A stretch of DNA of 11,844 nt from contig JAITAH010000385.1 in NCBI GenBank assembly GCA_031284225.1, positions 1 to 11,844 of the forward strand, read 5' to 3'. The stretch comes from Dysgonamonadaceae bacterium. Its GTDB lineage: Bacteria; Bacteroidota; Bacteroidia; Bacteroidales; Azobacteroidaceae. The position numbers and the translations under genes were made by a program. How positions within the stretch are numbered: position 1 is the first letter of the stretch; each line of letters begins with the position of its first letter. The notes under the pieces are model-generated. The model worked only from the letters and a program-made list of their open reading frames with translations. It was not told the DNA's origin and did not search any database. Shown here piece after piece: positions 1-6,462 of the stretch.

Positions 1-194
1 TTTCTTCGAGCGGCTTAAGAGGAGACGAAGGCGACGAAACCGAAGGTACAGGCAACGTGGATCCTGGCGGTAGACCGAATGGCAAAGACGCTCTCGGCCC
101 GATCGGCGACGCCATCGGCTGGGTAGCGGCGCTCGCTTTGACTTACGGCGTTTGTGTGTTCAACAGAAAAAGAAAAAACGCAACGAATGTGTAA
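1..194 (+). CDS. 3' end of a surface protein with a C-terminal anchor-like tail (partial)
   Basis: This is the last 63 codons of a gene that starts before the window; the frame is open from base 3 and stops at TAA 192-194. The product begins as a Ser/Gly/Glu/Asp-rich, probably disordered stretch. It then has the motif PIGDAIG, a hydrophobic stretch of about 17 residues (WVAALALTYGVCVF) and a basic end (NRKRKNATNV). Motif, helix and positive tail is the three-part layout of PEP-CTERM-like sorting signals, and similar Pro-Ile-Asp/Gly-containing tails occur at the ends of Bacteroidetes exported proteins. The precise family is my inference. The body of the protein is outside the window, so its function cannot be given. 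A reverse-strand reading frame across the same bases (15-272) runs into the repeat array and resembles no protein. The gene is followed immediately by that array. Confidence 0.55.
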   Translation, partial: SSSGLRGDEGDETEGTGNVDPGGRPNGKDALGPIGDAIGWVAALALTYGVCVFNRKRKNATNV

Positions 195-195
195 A

Positions 196-350
196 GGCGC
201 AAAGGCATGAAGGCACGAAAGCATGAAGGCACGAAAGGTAAAAGGCGCGAAAGCACGAAAGGGCGAAAGCACGAAGGCACGAAAGCTTTCTCCTTTTCAC
301 CTTTCGTGCATTCGCCCATTCGTGCATTCGTGCATTCGCCCTTTCGTGCA
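196..350. repeat. 8-bp-period repeat array forming a long inverted repeat
   Basis: Bases 196-283 are eleven consecutive 8-bp units with consensus RGCACGAA (variants such as ggcatgaa, agggcgaa and ggcgcgaa; the unit at 236 is the most diverged). After a 19-base turn containing the perfect palindrome gaaagctttc (281-290), six units of the complementary form TTCGTGCA or TTCGCCCW follow at 303-350 in the same 8-bp phase. Bases 252-283 pair with 319-350 over 32 positions, with mismatches only at the first base of three units. A tighter alternative is gcacgaaag (277-285) with ctttcgtgc (301-309). The array lies between the stop of the upstream gene and the start of the first lyase, ending 18 bases before its ATG. 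It may act as a terminator, an mRNA-stabilising structure or a mobile repeat; the sequence does not decide. It is not a CRISPR array, as there are no spacers. Confidence 0.85.
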
Positions 351-368
351 TTATTTATCAATACAAAC

Positions 369-3089
369 ATGAAATACTTACTTCAATCAATATTGTTCGT
401 GGGATTAACGCTCTTTGCATGGGATGCAAAAGCGCAAACCTACGGTTTGGACGAAAATTTTTCCGACGGTATTCCTTCCGGATGGACAACTACCGGTTCG
501 GTCTCAAAAACGACCAACAACAGCAAATCCTGCCTGAGCATGGGTTCAAACGCTACCGTCGTAACTCCTGCTATCAAACAGCCGGTTACATTGACTTTCA
601 GCCACCGCGCCAGCGGAAACGGCAAGACGTTGACGGTAGAAAAATCAATTGACGGAAACGCATGGACTTCCATCGGGTCGGTTTCCCCCAGTTCCTCCAG
701 CGGTTGGGGTTCCGTTTCGATGAATGTAGGCGAAATGGGTACTCCGAACGTAAAAATACGCTTTACGGCTTCTTCGGGAAGTATCTTTATCACCGACGTG
801 AAAGTATTGGTTTCCGAGATCGGCGATGCACCGACCGTTCAGGCCGGCATCGGCTTCGGAACCGTCACCGGATCGTCAGTCATCGTCAACCTGACCAAAG
901 GCAACGGCGAAGGGCGTTTGCTGGTGTATAAAAAAACAACGGCAGTCGATTTTGTTCCGCAAGCCGGCAATTCGTATCCGGACGGAACTGTTTTGTCCGG
1001 CGGAAATTACGTTGCCCAAAGCGGCGACCTCGCCGAAGTAACCGTGCAAGGTCTGGAAGCCGGCGAAACCTATCATTTTGCCGTATTCGAATACAACGGC
1101 TTCGACGAAACAGCCAATTACCTTACTCCGGGCGCTACCGGAAACATACGGACAATGGAAATTCCTTCCATTCGCCTGTCAACTTATAAAATCGCTTTCG
1201 ACCGGCTGAAAACCGGTACGGAAGACAAACGGGAGTTCGAAATCTCCGGCAAATACCTGAACCCCGCTCAGGGAAGCGTCACGGTAACCGGAACCGCCGA
1301 TTTTCAGGTTTCGACCGACAATCAAAATTATGCGCTGTCGGCTACGATTCCTTACAACAACGCAATACTCGCTTCAACAAAAATATACGTCCGCTTCGCT
1401 CCGGAAGAAATAAAAGATTATGCCGCCGAAATAACGGTATCGGGTGGAGACTCCGACACCCAAACACTGTCGGCGACCGGAAGCGGATCGGATACCGATA
1501 CCAAAATATTTTATCTTTCGCCCAACGGGAACGACAACAACAGGGGAAGTTACGACGCTCCTTGGTTCACTCTGGGAAAAGCCATTGAAATGGTCAATCC
1601 CGGAGATATTGTTTACGTAAGAGGCGGCGAATACAGTTATCCGGGCATGACTTTCCGAATCAACGCTTCCAAGTCGGGAACAGCCGGCAAACGGATCAGT
1701 ATTTTTGCCTACAACGGCGAACAGCCGGTCTTCAATTTCGACCAACCGACCGGAACCAGCGAAGGCGACGGAAGGTTGCGCGGCATTGTTCACCAAGGCG
1801 ATTACTGGTATTTCTACGGCATCCATTTCACAAAAGCCCGCGACAACGGCGTGAAACTGGAAGGCAATCACAATATTTACGAACGCTGCATATTCAGCTA
1901 TTGCGGCGATACAGGAATACAATTGGGCTTCGGCCACAGTTTTGCAGACTCTCATCCGGGCATTTCAAAAAACGACGGCAGCTACTGTTCCGATAATCTT
2001 ATCGTGGATTGCGATTCGTACCGCAACTACGACTGGCAAACCAAAGGCGGAAATGCCGACGGTTTTGCCTGCAAAATGCACAACGGAAGAAACAACTGGT
2101 TTGTCCGTTGCCGCGCATGGGAAAACTCGGACGATGGCTGGGATCTGTACGAAACCGATTTCCCTGTTTACCTCGTAGAATGTTGGGCTTGGCATTCCGC
2201 TCCGGAAGGTATTTTACCGGAACGGCAGGGCAACGGCAATGCAATCAAATTGGGCGGTAACGGATCGGGCGGTTCTTCGGTCGGCGTACACGAAGCTTGG
2301 AACTGCATTGCTTTCAATTGCAACAAAACCGGATCCGTCAAAGGCTTTGACCAAAACAGCCACAAAGGGGGCGTGAAAGTGGTCAATTGTCTGGCTTTCG
2401 GTAACGGCTACGATTTCATGTTCGAAACCGCTTCTTCAATGGAATTTTACAATAATGTCTGTTTCGGCAAACAGGAAATCGAAGGCGGTACACAATCGAA
2501 CAATGCCTTAGGTGCATCTTCCAGTAAAGGCTGGGCGGATGCTATCACCGGCATTTCGGCAAGCGATTATGTCGATTTATCCGAAACGGCGGCTATAGCT
2601 CCCCGCGGCGCCGACGGCAGTATGCCCACCGGCTTTGCCCGCCTGAAATCCGGAAGCCCATTGATCGGCGCTGCCAAACCGGGACTTGTTCCCCCACTCC
2701 CCGATATGGACGTACCGCTTTTCGGCTCGGCTTTGGATACCCGCTATGCCAACCGGGACATCGGTCCTTACGATCGGAATCCGTCAACAGACATTCCACA
2801 GGTATTGATCAATGCAAACGCCGGTTTGAGCCTCAACGTATATCCGAATCCTGTTCAAACGGAAGCTTATATCAAATGGTCGGTAAGCAATGCAACCGCT
2901 GTTCGAGTAGATTTATACAATTTGCAAGGAAAGCAAGTGATGAATATTGCGTCGCAAGCAGCTTCCGGAGGAATAGAATACTGTCTTCCGCTGCCGGCCG
3001 GTCATCTGCCTTCCGGCGTATATTTACTCCGGCTGACCGCGTCGTCCGGTGAACAGGCTCAGGCTAAATTAATTAAGTGTTCGAAATAA
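369..3089 (+). CDS. Secreted multidomain family PL9 polysaccharide lyase with T9SS tail
   Basis: The 906-residue product is a secreted pectinolytic lyase. In order: signal peptide (1-22, ending AKA before Gln23), a jelly-roll-like beta domain (about 25-150, starting ENFSDGIPSGW), an Fn3-like domain (153-262), an Ig-like or choice-of-anchor-D-like domain (268-375), a right-handed beta-helix PL9 domain (380-800), and a T9SS type A sorting tail (821-906, with NVYPNP and SGVYLLRL). Calcium ligands expected from the PL9 family are Asp564 in DGFACK and Asp588/589/592 in SDDGWD; the catalytic base is Lys627 in GNAIKLGG. The family cuts polygalacturonate or rhamnogalacturonan I by beta-elimination, and which one is not readable here. 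I chose ATG 369 because it opens straight into the signal peptide. The frame also runs back to an ATG at 207, but those 54 codons are translated repeat. A terminator-like hairpin follows the gene. Confidence 0.93.
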   Translation: MKYLLQSILFVGLTLFAWDAKAQTYGLDENFSDGIPSGWTTTGSVSKTTNNSKSCLSMGSNATVVTPAIKQPVTLTFSHRASGNGKTLTVEKSIDGNAWTSIGSVSPSSSSGWGSVSMNVGEMGTPNVKIRFTASSGSIFITDVKVLVSEIGDAPTVQAGIGFGTVTGSSVIVNLTKGNGEGRLLVYKKTTAVDFVPQAGNSYPDGTVLSGGNYVAQSGDLAEVTVQGLEAGETYHFAVFEYNGFDETANYLTPGATGNIRTMEIPSIRLSTYKIAFDRLKTGTEDKREFEISGKYLNPAQGSVTVTGTADFQVSTDNQNYALSATIPYNNAILASTKIYVRFAPEEIKDYAAEITVSGGDSDTQTLSATGSGSDTDTKIFYLSPNGNDNNRGSYDAPWFTLGKAIEMVNPGDIVYVRGGEYSYPGMTFRINASKSGTAGKRISIFAYNGEQPVFNFDQPTGTSEGDGRLRGIVHQGDYWYFYGIHFTKARDNGVKLEGNHNIYERCIFSYCGDTGIQLGFGHSFADSHPGISKNDGSYCSDNLIVDCDSYRNYDWQTKGGNADGFACKMHNGRNNWFVRCRAWENSDDGWDLYETDFPVYLVECWAWHSAPEGILPERQGNGNAIKLGGNGSGGSSVGVHEAWNCIAFNCNKTGSVKGFDQNSHKGGVKVVNCLAFGNGYDFMFETASSMEFYNNVCFGKQEIEGGTQSNNALGASSSKGWADAITGISASDYVDLSETAAIAPRGADGSMPTGFARLKSGSPLIGAAKPGLVPPLPDMDVPLFGSALDTRYANRDIGPYDRNPSTDIPQVLINANAGLSLNVYPNPVQTEAYIKWSVSNATAVRVDLYNLQGKQVMNIASQAASGGIEYCLPLPAGHLPSGVYLLRLTASSGEQAQAKLIKCSK

Positions 3090-3127
3090 ATAATTTGTAA
3101 TGACTCTACAGACATTAGATATAAGAC

Positions 3128-3165
3128 AGAAGAAGACAGACATAGATCTGTGTCTGTCTTCTTTT
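3128..3165 (+). terminator. Rho-independent-terminator-like hairpin after the first PL9 gene
   Basis: Bases 3130-3143 (aagaagacagacat) pair with 3150-3163 (gtgtctgtcttctt): 13 Watson-Crick pairs and one G-U pair, round a six-base loop agatct. The 3' side runs into a T-rich stretch (cttttatctttc). A further short outer pairing, ttagat (3115-3120) with atctaa (3173-3178), frames the whole structure. It starts about 40 bases after the first PL9 stop and ends about 35 bases before the PL1 start. It would separate transcription of the first lyase from the genes that follow. The stem is A/G-purine on one side and T/C on the other, rather than GC-rich, so it could also be an mRNA-stabilising or processing hairpin. 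Confidence 0.65.
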
Positions 3166-3198
3166 ATCTTTCATCTAAATATCTTATAATATTAAACA

Positions 3199-4473
3199 AT
3201 GAAATATCTTTTGACAATTCTATTTTTTACATTCATTACCGTTGTCGCAGCTCAAGATTACTGTATGACAACTCCCGTCGGGTATGGACATAATACCACC
3301 GGAGGAGCAGGCGGTACGATTAAAACAGTAAAAACCGTTTCGTAACTCAGAACGGCTTTGACTGCATCGGGCGCAGCGATCATTATTGTTACCGAAGACA
3401 TTACGTTCGGGGCAAGCGACATGATCAATGCGAAGATTAGCAATAAAACCCTGCTGGGATTGAAAGGCGTAAAACTGATTCAGAACAACGACAGCGGAAT
3501 ACTGGGATTAAGCAGCAGTTCAACCAACGTGATTATCCGTAACCTGATTTTTGAAGGTCCCGGCGCTTACGACATGGACGGGAACGATTTGCTCAGCAAC
3601 AAGGGATGCATCGACCTCTGGGTGGATCATTGCGAATTTTACGACGGGTTGGACGGCAATTTCGACAATACCAACAGTTCGGACAATATTTCTATTTCGT
3701 GGTGCAAATTCGGCTACAACAAACCGGCGCGGGCAGGCGGCAGCGGCGGCAGCGCCGATCACCGGTTTACAAATCTGGTGAGCGGCAGTAAAACGGATGC
3801 GCCCTCCGACGGACGGCGCAGCATTACATTCCATTATTGCTACTGGACAAGCGGATGCAAACAGCGGATGCCGCGCGCCCGAAATGCGGATTTGCATCTC
3901 CTCAATTGCCTCAACGACTCGCCGGACGCCAGCCCGGTATTGGGTTTGGGCGGCGGAAGTAAAGGCTTGGACTGCTATGTGGAAGGTTGTGTTTTTGAAA
4001 ATATCAAAAGCTTGTACAGCAGCTATAACAGTTCCGACGGTGGAACGCATACGCTCGCTTACGTCGATTGTTCTTCTTCTAAAACGATGAGCAACGTAGG
4101 AACTGCGCCTAAACCGTCTTATTCTTATGCGGCTTTGCCCAAAGAAGAAGTAAAAGAGGCTGTGAAAGGCGCTTGCGGTGCAGGAGCTACATTGAATGTA
4201 ACCACCGAAGGACTTGTTTCTTCACCTTGCGGATTGACGGCGTTGAACAACTTGCCGCAAGAAGAATGGCAGATTCATCAAACCGTAAACGAATTTGTCG
4301 TGACGGGAATAAAAGTGAAAAAAATAATTCTGTACGATCTTTCCGGCAAGAAACTCCGTAGCGGGAACGATTCTCAAAGCATAGACGTTTCGGCGTTATC
4401 TAAAGGATTTTACATCTTGTCGATCCGATCGGAAGATAATCGTAAATTAAGTAAAAAAACAATCAAACGCTAA
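3199..4473 (+). pseudogene. Family PL1 pectate lyase interrupted by an in-frame TAA at codon 49
   Basis: From ATG 3199 the frame gives a signal peptide (MKYLLTILFFTFITVVAA, cut before Gln19) and the start of a mature protein, then stops at TAA 3343-3345. The same frame continues without a shift to TAA 4471-4473. Around the stop the sequence reads TVKTVS, stop, LRTALTASG, a continuous PL1 N-terminus with one residue lost, so a single base change is the simplest explanation. Downstream it keeps the PL1 landmarks: WVDH (141-144), calcium-site-like residues Asp156 and Asp162, and RMPRAR (223-228), which matches the family's R-x-P-x-x-R motif holding the catalytic arginine. A T9SS type A tail (ILYDLSGKKL, then GFYILSI) closes it. 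The enzyme would cut polygalacturonate by calcium-dependent beta-elimination. Any restart after the stop (TTG 3358 or ATG 3421) lacks the signal peptide. A sequencing error is possible. Confidence 0.85.
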
Positions 4474-4489
4474 TCAAATTCTTAAAGTC

Positions 4490-6457
4490 ATGAAGAAATT
4501 GTTTTTAATTCATTTCCTTGTTTGCCTTGCATTTCATTTGCAAGCAACTATTTACTATGTAAGTCCGAACGGTTCTGCTTCCAACAGCGGAACCGCGATG
4601 GATTCTCCCGCCGATATTTATACGGCGGTTGCCAAAGCACAGGCAGGCGATATTATTTACCTCCTGAGCGGAAAATACGATCTGTCTCAAACGATTCTTT
4701 TATCGCAATCGGGAACTGCCGAAGCGCCTATTCAGCTCTTGGCTTACGATGCGTGGACGCCTTTCGATATAAACAATCCGTTGAGCGCACAAAACATAGC
4801 CGCTCGTCCGATTCTTAGTTTTACAGCGACGCCTCACAGCGCACGCGGCGATAAAAAAGCCGACGCCGACAAAGCCCGTGGGGTCAATCATACGGGCAAC
4901 TACTGGATTATCAAAGGCGTTAATTTTACGGATGCCGGCGATAATGCCGTGAAACTGGAAGGAAGTTACAATGTTTACGAATTATGCAATTTTTGGTTGA
5001 ATGGCGACACGGGCCACCAGATTGGCTTTTCGCACGACTCCTCCGACAATCCCGGATTGTTGAAAGGCGCACACAACCGGATTATCAATTGCGATTCGTG
5101 GAACAATTGGGATCATCCGGACTGGGGCGACGCCGACGGTTTCGCCTGCAAAATGTATCCCGGAACAGGCAACGAATATTACGGTTGCCGCGCATGGAAC
5201 AACAGCGACGACGGTTGGGATTGTTTCGAAATACAATCGCCGGTCGTTTTGGTGAATTGCTGGACATGGAAAAACGCTCAAGAACCGGGTAAATCCGGCA
5301 ATGGAAACGGATTCAAATTGGGCGGCGCTCCTTCGAAAGGAAATCATATCCTTTACCGTTGCATTGCTTGGGGAAACAAAGCGCGCGGTTTCGACCAAAA
5401 TTCCAACAGCGACGGGTGTTGGATGTATAACTGTCTTAGTTTCGACAACAATTACAATTATATGTTTGAAAAAGGAAGCACAGGAAACAACATTGCCGTC
5501 AATTGTGTGGAATGGGGAAAAAGGGGCGGAATGGCGCTGGAATTTAAAGCGCCGTACGTTTTGCAAAACAATTCTTGGCAATTGTTTGACGGAGCAACGG
5601 AAAAAACCGAAGGTAAATTTTCTCAGTTGACTTCCCATTCCGATGAATACATGCCGGAATACCTGACCGAAGCGGCTTTCTTGGCAAAAAGAAATGCCGA
5701 CGGCAGTTTACCGCAGGTAGCTTTGCTGAAAGCAAACAGCCGCTTTATCGACGCCGGCGCCGTTTATTCCGTAAAAAATCCGAACACCGGAACTGAACTG
5801 TTCGACGGCGTAAACGACGGGAAACCCGATATCGGTTATTGCGAATATACAACCGCCAATCCGGTCGATCCAACCGATCCAACTGATCCAACCGATCCGG
5901 AAGATCCCGACCCGAACGACCCCGGAAATACCGAAAACCCGCAAGAGCCTGCCGGAGATGGGAAAATCGTAGAAGAAGCTTCTTTATCGGTAGCAGCTAA
6001 AGGGACTTCCAAAGTGTGGGGCTATTTCAATGTCAAAACGATTACCCAAACCACTTTGACCATGCAGGCAAGCGGTTCTTCCAATAATCCGATCGTGCTG
6101 GAATATTCGCCGGATAACACAAATTGGACTCAAGTGGGAGAGCCGGTAAGAAACAGTTCAACGAACAAACAGGAAGCGCGAACAATAGACGCTTCGGCTA
6201 CACCCAAAAATGTGAACCTGTATTTCCGCTTGAGAAGCACCGGAAATTATGCAGCGGCAATTTCCAATTTTATCATCTACGGAGAAGTGAATAATAATCC
6301 GACGCTCCTCGTTCCTGTTCAAGCGAAAGGAATCGTTTCCGAAATTTATTATACGCTTTCGGGAACAAAAGTGCGGGTACTTGTTCCAAATACCATTTAT
6401 ATTAAGAAAACCGTTTACGAAAACGGTAAAACAGAAACGAAAAAAGTAATGAATTAG
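4490..6457 (+). CDS. Secreted family PL9 polysaccharide lyase with Pro/Asp linker and C-terminal beta module
   Basis: The 655-residue product is a secreted PL9 lyase. A signal peptide (1-19, ending LQA) leads directly into the parallel beta-helix catalytic domain (20-455), with no N-terminal accessory modules. Expected calcium ligands are Asp216 in DADGFACK and Asp240/241/244 in SDDGWD; the catalytic base is Lys276 in GNGFKLGG. After the helix come a Pro/Asp/Thr linker (457-487), a beta-rich module of about 115 residues (488-605, with SKVWGYFN), and a tail (612-655) with YYTLSGTKV and IKKTVYENGKTE. This tail resembles a T9SS sorting domain but lacks the usual NPV-type opening. The beta module and tail are clearly related to those of the next gene and are of no family I can name. 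The start lies 16 bases after the PL1 stop, so the genes are probably co-transcribed. Pectate and rhamnogalacturonan I are both possible substrates. Confidence 0.93.
   Translation: MKKLFLIHFLVCLAFHLQATIYYVSPNGSASNSGTAMDSPADIYTAVAKAQAGDIIYLLSGKYDLSQTILLSQSGTAEAPIQLLAYDAWTPFDINNPLSAQNIAARPILSFTATPHSARGDKKADADKARGVNHTGNYWIIKGVNFTDAGDNAVKLEGSYNVYELCNFWLNGDTGHQIGFSHDSSDNPGLLKGAHNRIINCDSWNNWDHPDWGDADGFACKMYPGTGNEYYGCRAWNNSDDGWDCFEIQSPVVLVNCWTWKNAQEPGKSGNGNGFKLGGAPSKGNHILYRCIAWGNKARGFDQNSNSDGCWMYNCLSFDNNYNYMFEKGSTGNNIAVNCVEWGKRGGMALEFKAPYVLQNNSWQLFDGATEKTEGKFSQLTSHSDEYMPEYLTEAAFLAKRNADGSLPQVALLKANSRFIDAGAVYSVKNPNTGTELFDGVNDGKPDIGYCEYTTANPVDPTDPTDPTDPEDPDPNDPGNTENPQEPAGDGKIVEEASLSVAAKGTSKVWGYFNVKTITQTTLTMQASGSSNNPIVLEYSPDNTNWTQVGEPVRNSSTNKQEARTIDASATPKNVNLYFRLRSTGNYAAAISNFIIYGEVNNNPTLLVPVQAKGIVSEIYYTLSGTKVRVLVPNTIYIKKTVYENGKTETKKVMN
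5867..5900 (+). repeat. 9-bp tandem repeat encoding the Asp-Pro-Thr linker
   Basis: Copies of gatccaacc or gatccaact start at 5867, 5876 and 5885, followed by a partial gatccgg at 5894. They encode Asp-Pro-Thr triplets that join the PL9 domain to the C-terminal module. The unit is a multiple of three, so a gain or loss of copies would change linker length without shifting the frame. Confidence 0.85.
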
Positions 6458-6462
6458 GAGTT

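Noticed and set aside
196..350. Possible CRISPR array
   Set aside because: The units are 8 bp, contiguous and without spacers, and they invert midway; this is a tandem/inverted repeat.
1374..1955. 193-residue reverse-strand frame
   Set aside because: It is a shadow of the first PL9 gene, with no signal, motif or promoter of its own.
3343..3345. TAA reassigned to a sense codon in this genome
   Set aside because: The other genes end normally at TAA, TAG or TGA at expected positions, so a general code change is not supported.
3520..4050. 176-residue reverse-strand frame
   Set aside because: It is antisense to the PL1 catalytic region, which matches a known family on the + strand.
3358..4473. 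PL1 as an intact gene starting at TTG 3358
   Set aside because: This start omits the signal peptide and the N-terminus of the fold, both of which lie in the same frame just upstream of a single stop.
4982..5638. 218-residue reverse-strand frame
   Set aside because: It is antisense to the conserved PL9 catalytic core; the apparent openness comes from that gene's codon use.
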